NCBI GenBank assembly: GCA_002104535.1
Contig: NBOG01000005.1
Coordinates: 124,001-188,000, forward strand
From: Cognaticolwellia sediminilitoris
GTDB lineage: Bacteria; Pseudomonadota; Gammaproteobacteria; Enterobacterales; Alteromonadaceae
DNA: 64,000 bases
Direction: 5' to 3'
Shown one piece after another: positions 27,446 through 36,755 of this stretch; position 1 is the stretch's first letter; the number at the start of each line of letters is the position of its first letter. The notes under the pieces were generated by a model. That model was not told the origin of the DNA, searched no databases, and saw only the letters and a program-made list of their open reading frames with translations. Made by a program: the position numbers and the translations under genes.

Positions 27446-30025
27446 TTGAATTACCAACGCGTATTAAATTTTGCTATCGAAAAGCCAAAAGTAATCTATA
27501 GCTTGGTCTTGTTAATAACCTTAATAAGTTTAGCAATGCTACCGCAAATAAAGATAGATACCGATCCAGAAAATATGCTCAGTCAAGAAGCGCCCGCTCG
27601 TATCTTTCACAATCAGGTAAAAACTGATTTTTTCATGCGCGATATGATTGTTGTCGGCTTGGTTAGCGACAGTAATATATATACACCTGCAAGCTTATCT
27701 GTCGTCGAACAGTTAACCCAAGAAATTTTGCTTCTCGACGGTGTTATTGATCAAGATTTAATGTCGTTAAGTGTGGTCGATAATATACAACAATTAACCG
27801 ACGAGCATGGGGTTAGTCAAGGTATACAATTTGAATACTTGATGAAACAAGCGCCTACTACAACTCAAGCCAGTAGTGAAATACAGCAGGCAGTAAAGCG
27901 CTTGCCAATGCTGAACAATACCTTGGTTTCAGGCGACAATAAAGCGGTCGCGATTTATGTGCCCATTATCTCTAAAGATCAAAGTTATAAAATTGCCGAA
28001 CAAATTCGAGAATTAGCGAGAAATAATAACGCTATTGCCCAGGAAAATTTAGCTTTTCACATTACAGGCTTGCCGGTTGCAGAAGACCAGTTTGGCTATG
28101 AAATGTTTGTACAAATGGGCGTAGCCGCACCACTCGCTGGCTTGGCGATATTTTTATTACTGTGGTATTTCTTTCGTAATATTGCCCTGATCATTGCCCC
28201 TATGGTCGTTGCAATGGCGACAGTATTGATCATTATGGGGAGCTTAATTGGTTTAGGCTATACCGTACATATTATGTCATCAATGATAGCAATCTTTTTG
28301 ATGCCAATTGCCGTGGTTGACTCAGTCCATATTTTATCAGGCTTTGCCGACCGATTTAAAGCCGGTGACGATCCTTCTAAAACCATTAAAAAGGTCATGG
28401 GACATTTATATAAGCCGATGTTATTTACCTCAATCACCTCTGCAGTGGGCTTTTATTCATTAATGTTAACGCCAATTCCACCGGTAAAAGTGTTTGGCGC
28501 TTTTATCGGCACCGGTATTTTATTGGCTTTTGTTTTAACTATCACTTTTATTCCTGCCTACATTGCTCGTATGAAGCCTAAAACCTTAGCTAAATTGCAG
28601 CAGGCGATTGCCTTAATGGAACAAAAAGGTCGAATGTCGACAGGGTTAGCTAAACTAGGGGCATTTTCGGTTAACCGTAGCAAGCTTATTTTAATTGGTT
28701 TTATTGCATTATTTGCGGTCAGTTTAGAAGGGATAAATCGCATTGAAATTAATGACAACCCGGTAAATTGGTTCAAAGCCGATCACGAAATACGCCTAGC
28801 TGATAAAGTACTGAATGAACACTTCGCCGGTACCTACGATGCTTGGTTAGTTTTTAGCAACACCAAATTAAAGCAACAAGAAGCGGTTGATAATTTTAAC
28901 AAAACTCTTAATAGCGCAAATAAAGGCGCAACCAAAACAGCGATTGAAAACACCTACCAACAGTGGCTAAATAATAATTCGCCTGAAAAAGCTTCATTTT
29001 TTAACCAAGATTTATTAATCCAACTTGATGATTTTCGCTTTAGCGCCAGCGAGCAAGAACAAACTTGGTTAGAGCAACTCTACACTGTCAGTGAACAAGC
29101 GATTAATGCCCAACAAATCTTTACCGACCCTGATATGCTCAATTGGTTAGGCGAGTTGCAAGCGGCAATGATCAAACAAGGCGATGTAGGAAAAGTGAAT
29201 AGCTTGACTGATATTGTTCGTACAGTAAATCGAGAGCTAAACTCAGGCGCAGATAAAGACTTTGCGATACCTAATACTAGTAATGGTGTCGCGCAAACTT
29301 TATTGCAATTTCAATCTTCGCATCGCCCACAAGATTTATGGCATTTTGTCAGTCAAGATTATCAGCGCACACTTTTATGGCTGCAAATGACCAGTGGTGA
29401 CAATCAACATATGGTAAAAGTGGTTGATTGGGTAGAAAATTACATTAGTCAGAACCCTCCCCCCACTGATGTTAAACATCAATGGGCTGGAAAATCCTAC
29501 CTGAATATTGTTTGGCAAGACGCTATGGTTAGCGGCATGATCGACAGTTTATTATCATCCTTTATCGCTGTATTTATCATAATGATTATACTATTTAGAT
29601 CAATTAAATACGGTATTTTGGCGATGCTACCTCTGACCTTTACCATTACCATGATCTACGGCTTAGTCGGCTGGTTTGGTAAAGCCTATGATATGCCTAT
29701 TGCAGTGTTGTCGGCATTAACGCTTGGATTATCAATAGATTTTGCTATTCACTTTATTCAGCATTTTCGTGAGCTTGAAGTGCAAGAGAAAAGCTTCACA
29801 CGGGCATTAACAGCGATGTTTGAAGAGCCGAGTCGAGCTATAGTCCGAAATGCCATTGTTATCGCTATTGGCTTTACACCATTATTGTTATCACCCTTAA
29901 TGCCTTACATCACGGTCGGGTTTTTCTTGGCTAGCATTATGGTGCTTTCAGCTTTAGTCACATTAGTATTACTACCTGCACTACTATCGTTATTAGCCCG
30001 AAATCCAACAACTAATAACCAGTAG
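27446..30025 (+). CDS. RND-superfamily exporter (HAE3/MMPL type)
   Basis: An 859-residue inner-membrane RND protein of the HAE3/MMPL class, a proton-driven exporter of hydrophobic molecules. Layout: one TM near the N-terminus (KPKVIYSLVLLITLISLAML), a periplasmic domain with TDPENMLSQEAPAR, five TMs (about residues 225-385 with the SSMIAIFLMPIAVVDSVH segment), then the repeat: TM, large loop and five TMs with ALTLGLSIDFAIHFIQH. The acidic residues in TM4 and TM10 (VVD, SID) are proton-relay candidates. I choose the TTG at 27446 because AGGGA lies 7 bp before it; the ATG at 27374 is upstream of and overlaps the operator. Followed by LolA-like and barrel genes. Confidence 0.87.
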   Translation: MNYQRVLNFAIEKPKVIYSLVLLITLISLAMLPQIKIDTDPENMLSQEAPARIFHNQVKTDFFMRDMIVVGLVSDSNIYTPASLSVVEQLTQEILLLDGVIDQDLMSLSVVDNIQQLTDEHGVSQGIQFEYLMKQAPTTTQASSEIQQAVKRLPMLNNTLVSGDNKAVAIYVPIISKDQSYKIAEQIRELARNNNAIAQENLAFHITGLPVAEDQFGYEMFVQMGVAAPLAGLAIFLLLWYFFRNIALIIAPMVVAMATVLIIMGSLIGLGYTVHIMSSMIAIFLMPIAVVDSVHILSGFADRFKAGDDPSKTIKKVMGHLYKPMLFTSITSAVGFYSLMLTPIPPVKVFGAFIGTGILLAFVLTITFIPAYIARMKPKTLAKLQQAIALMEQKGRMSTGLAKLGAFSVNRSKLILIGFIALFAVSLEGINRIEINDNPVNWFKADHEIRLADKVLNEHFAGTYDAWLVFSNTKLKQQEAVDNFNKTLNSANKGATKTAIENTYQQWLNNNSPEKASFFNQDLLIQLDDFRFSASEQEQTWLEQLYTVSEQAINAQQIFTDPDMLNWLGELQAAMIKQGDVGKVNSLTDIVRTVNRELNSGADKDFAIPNTSNGVAQTLLQFQSSHRPQDLWHFVSQDYQRTLLWLQMTSGDNQHMVKVVDWVENYISQNPPPTDVKHQWAGKSYLNIVWQDAMVSGMIDSLLSSFIAVFIIMIILFRSIKYGILAMLPLTFTITMIYGLVGWFGKAYDMPIAVLSALTLGLSIDFAIHFIQHFRELEVQEKSFTRALTAMFEEPSRAIVRNAIVIAIGFTPLLLSPLMPYITVGFFLASIMVLSALVTLVLLPALLSLLARNPTTNNQ

Positions 30026-30042
30026 GCATTAATAAAGGAGTC

Positions 30043-30906
30043 ATGATGATTAGTTTAATAAATAAGTTCGTTAACAAATTTAGCATAAGTGCCAGTTTGG
30101 CATTATTGGCTAGCATATTAATACCAACAAGCTTCAGTATACAAGCTGAAGAAATTATTGCTTTAGCCAATGACAAGGCTAAATCAAGTCAAGTTGAAAA
30201 AATTATCAAGCAGGCCAACTTAGCATCTTATTATGCCGGTGATGACGGTAGTGCTGAGGCACGCATGATTATTGTCGATGAAAACGGGAATAAGCAAATG
30301 CGCCAATTCACTATTCTACGTAAAGACCAGCAAGACTTAGGCGATCAAAATATTTTAGTATTTTTCTCACAGCCTAGTAACGTAAAAGACACGGTATTTC
30401 GTGTTGAGAAAAAGCTTGAAGGTGATGACAACCGTTGGCTGTTTATGCCCGCGCTTGACTTAGTTAAACGCATTTCAGCTGGTGATAAGCGCACGTCTTT
30501 TGTCGGATCGCATTTTTATTATGAAGACGTCTCAGGTCGTAACCCTAATGAAGATAATTTCACTTTAGTTGCTGAAGACGAAGCCACTTATACCATCAAT
30601 GCTGAGCCAAAAGCCCCAAAGAATGTTGAGTTTAGCCGTTACATGGTAAAAATTGATAAAGTTAATTTTTTACCTATTGAAACAACCTATTTCGATAAAA
30701 ATAATCAAGCGATACGCAAGATGGAGGTACTTAATGTACAGAGCATCAATGCCATACCAACGGTTATGAAATCTCGTATCACTAATTTACAAAACAACAG
30801 TTACACCGAGATGCAATTTCGAAACGTAAAATATGATGTCGGTTTACCTGACAATATTTTTAGTGAGCGTAGTATGCGCACGCCACCTAAAACTTGGTTA
30901 GATTAA
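30043..30906 (+). CDS. LolA-like outer membrane lipoprotein-sorting family protein
   Basis: A 287-residue exported protein. The N-terminus has a signal peptide of about 35 residues ending near SIQA-EEI. The rest fits the LolA-like family that accompanies HAE3 RND proteins: DENGNKQMRQFTILRK, LVFFSQPSNVKDTVFRVEKK and WLFMPALDLVKRISAGDKRTSFVGSHF-type strands building an open barrel for a lipid or other hydrophobic ligand. It begins 17 bp after the RND gene with AAAGGAG, so it is co-transcribed. Probable role: periplasmic carrier for the cargo moved by the exporter. Confidence 0.85.
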   Translation: MMISLINKFVNKFSISASLALLASILIPTSFSIQAEEIIALANDKAKSSQVEKIIKQANLASYYAGDDGSAEARMIIVDENGNKQMRQFTILRKDQQDLGDQNILVFFSQPSNVKDTVFRVEKKLEGDDNRWLFMPALDLVKRISAGDKRTSFVGSHFYYEDVSGRNPNEDNFTLVAEDEATYTINAEPKAPKNVEFSRYMVKIDKVNFLPIETTYFDKNNQAIRKMEVLNVQSINAIPTVMKSRITNLQNNSYTEMQFRNVKYDVGLPDNIFSERSMRTPPKTWLD

Positions 30907-30913
30907 ATCCAAT

Positions 30914-32290
30914 ATGAACAACAAAAATCATCAAGCATTAGGTAAAGGGCAATTTTTTCTGCTATTGCGATTGTCGAGCGTGTGTTTTGTAGCAAGTTCA
31001 GCTGCATTTTCAAATAGTGAAACCAAAGCGGCCCCACAGCAAGAACAAGTGTTAAGTAATGACCTTAACGATGCATGGGCAGACGACTGGGCCGAAGCAG
31101 AGCCGGCATCTCCCTGGCAATTCACCGGCTTTATTGAAGCAGCTCATGGTCAGTTTTTACAAAGTAATATTGTTAAAAGTGATGCTTCACTTAGTGAATT
31201 ACGTGCTCGAATAAATCTTGATTATAGTCATGAGCACTTTGATGTAAGTGGCAAAGTAGATAGTTACTATGATGCGGTGCTATCAAAAACAATTTGGCAA
31301 ACTCGAGAACTAAGTCTCAGCGCTAGCCCTTTTAGTTTTGTTGATATAAAAGTAGGAAGACAGGTATTAACTTGGGGTACGGGTGATTATTTATTTCTTA
31401 ATGATTTATTTGCCAAAGATTGGCAGGCTTTTTTCTCTGGCCGTGCAGACGAATATTTAAAAGCGCCATCAAACAGCTTTCGCAGCAACTGGTTTTATGA
31501 TGACGTTAGTTTCACCTTAGTGTACACGCCAGAATTTACCGCTGATAATTATATCACTGGTGAGCGTTTCTCATTTTATTCTCCACAAGCACAAAAATTA
31601 GTAGCCCCAAAGCAAGCTTACCCGGTCGATAAAACAGATAAAGCACAATGGTCTGCTCGGTTAAAAACGCATATCAACTCAGTAGAAGTTTCGCTTTATG
31701 GCTATAAAGGCTTTTGGCCAACACCTCTGGGCATAAAGCCTGCAGATAATAACCCTATGCAAATCCAAGGTTACTTTCCAAAATTAAATGTTTGGGGTGT
31801 TAGCGCACTAGGCTCTTTCAAAGGCGGGATATTGAATCTTGAATATGCCAATTACAATAGTTTGGAAGATAACCAAGGTAAAAATGACATGGTAGCCCAT
31901 GGGCAACACCGTCTATTAGTCAGCTACGAACATGAATTAGCAACAAACTTTACGGGTTCTATTCAATATTACTTAGAGCGCACCAAAGACTATCAAGCAT
32001 TGGTTGATAACAGCACAGTCCCTGAACAGTTAGTGGCTGAAAACCGTCACTTATTCACCTTAAGGTTAAGTTATCGAGCGCTGCGACAAACACTGGTGTA
32101 TTCGTTATTTACCTTTTATTCACCTAGCGATAAAGACGGCTATATAAAACCATCAATAAATTATCAATACAACGATCAGTGGCTGTTTAGTGCTGGAGCC
32201 AATGTGTTTTTCGGGCAAAATGACTATTCATTTTTTGGCCAACATCAAGATAACAGCAATGCTTGGTTACGCATACGTTACCAATATTAA
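30914..32290 (+). CDS. Outer-membrane beta-barrel protein (DUF1302-like)
   Basis: A 458-residue exported protein with a signal-like N-terminus (about 32 residues) and a body of alternating aromatic-rich strands (GFIEAAHGQF, VDIKVGRQVLTWGTGDY, LRIRYQY at the end). A C-terminal Tyr preceded by alternating residues suits BAM recognition. It resembles the DUF1302 and alginate-porin-like barrels found with RND/LolA-like pairs. It is 7 bp after the LolA-like gene, third in the operon. Family placement is moderate; the barrel call is stronger. Confidence 0.75.
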   Translation: MNNKNHQALGKGQFFLLLRLSSVCFVASSAAFSNSETKAAPQQEQVLSNDLNDAWADDWAEAEPASPWQFTGFIEAAHGQFLQSNIVKSDASLSELRARINLDYSHEHFDVSGKVDSYYDAVLSKTIWQTRELSLSASPFSFVDIKVGRQVLTWGTGDYLFLNDLFAKDWQAFFSGRADEYLKAPSNSFRSNWFYDDVSFTLVYTPEFTADNYITGERFSFYSPQAQKLVAPKQAYPVDKTDKAQWSARLKTHINSVEVSLYGYKGFWPTPLGIKPADNNPMQIQGYFPKLNVWGVSALGSFKGGILNLEYANYNSLEDNQGKNDMVAHGQHRLLVSYEHELATNFTGSIQYYLERTKDYQALVDNSTVPEQLVAENRHLFTLRLSYRALRQTLVYSLFTFYSPSDKDGYIKPSINYQYNDQWLFSAGANVFFGQNDYSFFGQHQDNSNAWLRIRYQY

Positions 32291-32331
32291 TACGATTAAC
32301 ATGATGCCGATTTAAATTATTGAATAAATTT

Positions 32332-32400
32332 GCATTGTCGGGTTAGAGCACGACCTACAAAGAATTAAAACATCAGGTTCTGTAGGTTGGCCTTTAGGCA
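32332..32400. repeat. REP-like intergenic hairpin element
   Basis: CGACCTACA (32351-32359) pairs with TGTAGGTTG (32381-32389) allowing one G-U, and GTCG at 32337 can also pair with the CGAC at 32351. The words TGTAGGT and GTCGGGTTAG are characteristic of small dispersed REP-type elements in gammaproteobacteria. It lies between convergent genes and may act as the 3' end of the RND operon. Confidence 0.4.
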
Positions 32401-32416
32401 ATCAAGATGTTTCGAG

Positions 32417-32758
32417 CTAAAACGATGACTTAGTTGTAAAAAAATATCCCCAACTCACCACTAGCAATAACCAAGGCAATACGGACAATAATTTTAACGC
32501 TGTTGTCGTTTGAGTCTGATTAGTTAAAGACTCAGAACTATCAGCTTGATTATCTCTTGCTTTAGCTGCTAAGGTTTTCTTACGCTGTTTATCGCGCTCT
32601 CTCGCTTTAGCCTTCTGTTGTTTTTTATACTCACTAATGCCTTTTTCAATACCTTGAGCAATCAATTTTGTTTGCTCTTTGCTTTGTGCTTTTTTCTGCG
32701 TACCTTTGGCGATACGCATTGCTTCACTTTGCACTTCACTCGAAACCTGAGTTGTCAC
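32417..32758 (-). CDS. DUF2956 family protein with C-terminal membrane anchor
   Basis: A 113-residue protein. A charged, helical, lysine-rich N-terminal two thirds (KGTQKKAQSKEQTKLIAQGIEKGISEYKKQ) is followed by one hydrophobic helix at the C-terminus (LLSVLPWLLLVVSWGYFF), giving a tail-anchored topology. The pattern is that of DUF2956, a family of unknown role in Alteromonadales and Vibrionales. It starts at GTG with AAGGAA six bases upstream. Confidence 0.8.
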   Translation of the reverse strand: MTTQVSSEVQSEAMRIAKGTQKKAQSKEQTKLIAQGIEKGISEYKKQQKAKARERDKQRKKTLAAKARDNQADSSESLTNQTQTTTALKLLSVLPWLLLVVSWGYFFTTKSSF

Positions 32759-32909
32759 TACTAAATTCCTTAGTCATTTAATCATCAGTTATATAATGCC
32801 ATTATTCTTGGTAAACTTTAACCACAACACTTGTTAGTTTATCTCGGCTACGGCAAACTAACATCAGAAGCTATTTTTGCCACTAAATACCCATAATATA
32901 GAGAAAAAC

Positions 32910-33542
32910 ATGAGCGATTTACTTAGCACCGCAAAAAACCAAATTACCCAAATGTTATCCATGCAAGACGCCATGAATTCACGAGTGAGTGAAACTTGGC
33001 GCGATAATAATTACGAGTGGTATCGCGCCATTTGGGTTGAGTGTGCAGAAATGTTGGACCACCACGGTTGGAAATGGTGGAAACACCAAGAAATTGACGT
33101 TCCACAGGTACAATTAGAATTAGTCGATATTTTTCATTTTGGCTTAAGTTTAAGATTAATGACCGGTGACTCAATTGCTGACATCAGCCAAGCGTTAGCG
33201 ACAGAGTTAACGCAAAATAGTGGCGAACAAGACTTTAAAATCGCATTAGAGAATTTAGCCTCTGAAGCGGTAACAAACAAAGCTTTCGACGCCGTTGCAC
33301 TAGCTGATTGTATGCGTTTAATGTCAATGGATTTAGACGAGCTTTTCCGTCAATACGTTGGCAAAAATACCTTGAACTTCTTCCGCCAAGATCATGGCTA
33401 CAAAGAAGGTAGTTATATTAAAGTGTGGAATGGTGAAGAAGATAACGAAGTATTAGCAAAGTTAGTTAGCTCGTCAGACACTAGCGCTGATGACTTTCAG
33501 CAGCAGCTTTACAGCGCATTAGAAGCGAAATACCCAAAATAA
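32910..33542 (+). CDS. Dimeric all-alpha dUTP diphosphatase
   Basis: The protein hydrolyses dUTP to dUMP and limits uracil in DNA. It belongs to the all-alpha NTP pyrophosphatase (MazG-like) superfamily, unrelated to trimeric Dut. Metal-binding motifs are seen in IWVECAEMLDH (ExxE-type) and LELVDIFHFGLS (ExxD), with the GWKWWK segment between them. The ATG at 32910 (MSDLLSTAK) has a GAGAAA ribosome site and gives 210 residues; an ATG at 32877 adds an unlikely 11-residue extension. Confidence 0.85.
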   Translation: MSDLLSTAKNQITQMLSMQDAMNSRVSETWRDNNYEWYRAIWVECAEMLDHHGWKWWKHQEIDVPQVQLELVDIFHFGLSLRLMTGDSIADISQALATELTQNSGEQDFKIALENLASEAVTNKAFDAVALADCMRLMSMDLDELFRQYVGKNTLNFFRQDHGYKEGSYIKVWNGEEDNEVLAKLVSSSDTSADDFQQQLYSALEAKYPK

Positions 33543-33694
33543 TTAAGTATTACAAATCAATTAGTTAATCGATTATCATGATGATTTAAAGATAATCAAT
33601 TAACCAAGGTAAGATCATGGCGATCTCTGGCTCATTTTTTGCTTATCTAGCTACATAAGATAAACGTCAAAAATTTGTACTGCCGGAGATGTAT

Positions 33695-34354
33695 ATGGAA
33701 CTCATTCTATTTGCCATGATCAGCCTAATTGTTATTGTTGCTATGCTTGCAAGCCGCTTAAACGACAATAGTTTTCCTTTTCCTTTTGATCGTAAATCTG
33801 CGCTATTTACCCCCGCAGAAAAAAACTTTCAAAATTTAGTTGAACAAGCACTCGGTTCAAAATTTCGCATTATTAACCGCGTTAAACTGGCAGATATCGT
33901 TAATATTCGTAATGGTATTTCTACTCGTGCCAGCCAAACAGCAGCAAACCACGCTAATAGTAAATATTTAGATTTTGTTATTTGCGAACGCGATACCATG
34001 AAATTACTCGGTGTGATCGATTTAGTCGACACGCAAGGCAAAGGCTATAAAGTTAAAAAAGACTGGTTTGTTAGTGGCGCGCTTGAAGCCGCAGCCATTC
34101 CACATATTCGTATTAAAGTTAAAGCTAATTATACTATTGATGAAATTCGAGCTTGTATTAATAGCAGAATATTAGGTAATAAAGCGCCGTCGCCAAAAGT
34201 CAAAGGTCGCATTATTCCAGCACCTTTAGTGAAAGCGCGTCCACGCACTACCGGAGCCTTAACGCCAGCTGCAGCTCAAGCCATGTTGCAAAAAGACGCC
34301 CCAGCTATTGCGGGACAACTTACCTCTGCACAAACAGCTGCTTTGCCTCACTAG
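33695..34354 (+). CDS. DUF2726 domain membrane-anchored protein
   Basis: A 219-residue protein with one N-terminal TM helix (MELILFAMISLIVIVAML) and a cytoplasmic DUF2726 domain (about residues 25-145). That domain has a nuclease-like fold signature: LFTPAEKNFQNLVEQALG, then YLDFVICERDTMKLLGVIDL and an AAAIPHIRIK strand. The tail is proline/alanine rich. The ATG at 33695 is preferred since CCGGAG lies seven bases upstream. Function unknown. A strong terminator follows. Confidence 0.8.
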   Translation: MELILFAMISLIVIVAMLASRLNDNSFPFPFDRKSALFTPAEKNFQNLVEQALGSKFRIINRVKLADIVNIRNGISTRASQTAANHANSKYLDFVICERDTMKLLGVIDLVDTQGKGYKVKKDWFVSGALEAAAIPHIRIKVKANYTIDEIRACINSRILGNKAPSPKVKGRIIPAPLVKARPRTTGALTPAAAQAMLQKDAPAIAGQLTSAQTAALPH

Positions 34355-34375
34355 AAAAAATAACTTCAACCTTTT

Positions 34376-34428
34376 AAAGCAGGCTTTGTTACCTATTTCA
34401 TCATAAAGGTAACAAAGCCTGCTTTTTT
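34376..34428 (+). terminator. Rho-independent terminator after the DUF2726 gene
   Basis: AAAGCAGGCTTTGTTACC pairs perfectly with its complement around a 14-base loop, followed by TTTTTT. Confidence 0.9.
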
Positions 34429-34557
34429 GTTACCATTAATAAAAAGTACTCGGTATATTAAGTGGAATATCTAATTAACAAAACTCGCGGTATAATTCGC
34501 AAATAAAATATACATACTCTAGCGAAATCTATCGCTATATTTACAGGATTTAAGTTA

Positions 34558-35268
34558 ATGAAAGCAGGTATTATCGGCGCTATGGAGCCAGAAGTTGCAA
34601 TTTTAAAAGCTAAACTAGTTAATTGCGAAACATCAACTCATGCGGGATACACATTCTATCAAGGACAACTAAACGACTCTGACGTTGTTATCGTTCAGTC
34701 TGGTATTGGCAAAGTTGCTGCGGCATTGGCAACGGCAATACTAATCGATAAATTCCAACCAGATTATGTCGTTAACACGGGTTCTGCTGGTGGCTTCGAG
34801 CAATCATTAAAAGTTGGTGACATTGTTATTAGCTCTGAAGTGCGTTATCACGATGTAGATGTTACTGCATTCGGTTATGAAATAGGTCAGTTACCTGCTA
34901 ATCCACCGGCTTATATACCACACCCTGAATTAGTCAACGCCGCAAAAGTTGGTATCAACTCACTTGAAAATATACAAACATTGGTTGGTTTAATTACCAC
35001 CGGTGACACTTTTATGACTAAAGATGACGACATTGCTAAGGCAAGAGCTAACTTTCCAACGATGGCGGCAGTAGAAATGGAAGGTGCGGCTATTGCCCAT
35101 ACTTGTCATCAATTTAATATTCCATTTGTTGTCATCCGCTCAATGTCTGATATTGCAGGTAAAGAGTCACCTACTTCCTTTGAAGCTTATCTAGAAACGG
35201 CTTCAGTTAATTCATCTAAGCTTGTAACCAGCATGTTAGATGCGCTGAAAGGAAAAAGCCTAAGCTAA
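34558..35268 (+). CDS. mtnN: 5'-methylthioadenosine/S-adenosylhomocysteine nucleosidase
   Basis: MtnN (Pfs) cleaves adenine from MTA and SAH, serving SAM recycling and AI-2 precursor formation. The 236-residue protein starts with the typical KAGIIGAMEPEVAIL, and has VNTGSAGGF, GDTFM for substrate binding, the VEMEGAAIAH active-site segment and RSMSDIA with the catalytic Asp. The stop overlaps the ATG of the next gene by one base, so the two are coupled, as seen in relatives. Confidence 0.97.
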   Translation: MKAGIIGAMEPEVAILKAKLVNCETSTHAGYTFYQGQLNDSDVVIVQSGIGKVAAALATAILIDKFQPDYVVNTGSAGGFEQSLKVGDIVISSEVRYHDVDVTAFGYEIGQLPANPPAYIPHPELVNAAKVGINSLENIQTLVGLITTGDTFMTKDDDIAKARANFPTMAAVEMEGAAIAHTCHQFNIPFVVIRSMSDIAGKESPTSFEAYLETASVNSSKLVTSMLDALKGKSLS

Positions 35269-36242
35269 TGGAGCACCTGAGTAACATACTAACCAGTACG
35301 CACCTGTATTCTTCTGTGGTGACGCTATTGCTGTTGATCGCGATTAAAGCGGTTGTAAGTCAGTTTGTTACTCAGCAACCTTTAAGCTTTTTCAATTTTT
35401 ATTGCCAGCGCCTGGCTGACAAGGTCAATAAGCCAAGTAACAGCCCTCGCCAACAACAAATCTCCGGTCTAATCGCTATTATCGTCACGTTAGCGCCTCT
35501 CCTTACAATTTTGTGGCTGTTTGAAGTGTTCATTGAAGTTCAATGGCTTTGGCAAGCCTTAATACTCTACTTTGCTTTAGGAAGCTTTGGTTTAACTAAA
35601 ACCAATAAATTCATTGCACGAGAGTTAGTTGCAAATAATAACTACCAAGCAAAACAAATGCTCTCGCCGCTAGTACTGCGTGACACCGAACAGTTATCGC
35701 CACTGGGGTTGAGTAAAGCGTGTATTGAGATGCAAGTTTTACGCAGTTCACAATTACTGGTTTGTGTTGGCTTTTACTTTTTATTCTTTGGCCCATTAGT
35801 GGCATTAGCATTTCGGCTATTACTGGAAATGCATTACGCTTGGAATATAAAAATTCAACGATTTATCCACTTTGGAGCGGCGGTTAATCATATCGTTAAG
35901 TTACTGCAATGGTTGCCATCACGAATATTCGCCTTGTTATTATTACTGGGCATGGCCGGTCAAAGCAGCTTACTTTATTGGCGATTAATACGCGGAAAAT
36001 TTTTCAGCACTGATAACTCAATATTATTACATGTCCTTGCACTAGGATTAGAAATAAGGCTCAGTGGTGTAGCAATGTACAACATGCATAAAGTTCGTAA
36101 AGCTAGCTTCAATGACCATGCAAGACAGCCACAGGCAACCGATATTATTCACGCCAGCAAACGCATAAATTACGCACTTTACCTTTTTGTGGTATTGCTG
36201 ATGATGATTGCATTAATTTCCTATAGCCTTTCAAGAAATTAA
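35268..36242 (+). CDS. CbiB/CobD-like integral membrane protein
   Basis: A 324-residue polytopic protein resembling CbiB/CobD, the enzyme that attaches aminopropanol to adenosylcobyric acid. It has about five or six hydrophobic helices, with loops such as LARELVANNNYQAKQML-like and LVLRDTEQLSPLGLSKACIEMQ that parallel the R-DT-L-S motif region of CbiB. Other cobalamin genes are absent nearby. Pairing with mtnN, by a one-base overlap, is a pattern I recall in Shewanella and Vibrio. Whether it still acts in cobamide synthesis is uncertain. Confidence 0.7.
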   Translation: MEHLSNILTSTHLYSSVVTLLLLIAIKAVVSQFVTQQPLSFFNFYCQRLADKVNKPSNSPRQQQISGLIAIIVTLAPLLTILWLFEVFIEVQWLWQALILYFALGSFGLTKTNKFIARELVANNNYQAKQMLSPLVLRDTEQLSPLGLSKACIEMQVLRSSQLLVCVGFYFLFFGPLVALAFRLLLEMHYAWNIKIQRFIHFGAAVNHIVKLLQWLPSRIFALLLLLGMAGQSSLLYWRLIRGKFFSTDNSILLHVLALGLEIRLSGVAMYNMHKVRKASFNDHARQPQATDIIHASKRINYALYLFVVLLMMIALISYSLSRN

Positions 36243-36354
36243 CCGCTATTCATCTGAATTTATTGATCTTTAAAAGTCTATGCTATTGTAAAGATTCAGG
36301 TAAACTAACAAGCTTAAGATGAACTCACATTCCATTATTTTTTAAGGACTTTTC

Positions 36355-36744
36355 ATGACTTTAATTAAATCAGCATTCGCTATTCTATTGAGCATTTTTG
36401 CATTTGCCAGTTTAGCAGAGCAAACAGCGACAATATCTCAACAAGAGTTATTAGCTTTAATGGCCACGCCTGCCAGTAATACAGTGGTATTAGACGTTCG
36501 TACCGCTGAAGAATTTGCTGAAGGTCATATCAAAGGTGCCATCAATATCAGTCATGAACAAATCAATGAAAACCTTGCCAAGATACTCGCTTATAAAGAT
36601 CAAACCGTCGTAGTGCATTGTCGCTCTGGCCGTCGCGCAGTTAGCGCTGAAAATGATTTACGCGCAGCAGGCTTTAGCGATTTAAGACACCTTGAAGGTG
36701 ACATGAAAGGTTGGCAAGCTGCTGATCTTCCATTGGTAAAGTAA
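36355..36744 (+). CDS. Periplasmic rhodanese-like protein (PspE type)
   Basis: A 129-residue single rhodanese domain behind a signal peptide (cleavage near SLA-EQ). The active-site loop VVHCRSGRRA keeps the catalytic cysteine, and VVLDVRTAEEFAEGHIKGAINI is the classic CH2 motif. Such proteins move sulfane sulfur in the periplasm. An AAGGAC ribosome site precedes the ATG, and a TRIC-type gene follows 11 bp downstream. Confidence 0.9.
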   Translation: MTLIKSAFAILLSIFAFASLAEQTATISQQELLALMATPASNTVVLDVRTAEEFAEGHIKGAINISHEQINENLAKILAYKDQTVVVHCRSGRRAVSAENDLRAAGFSDLRHLEGDMKGWQAADLPLVK

Positions 36745-36755
36745 GCAGCTACAAT

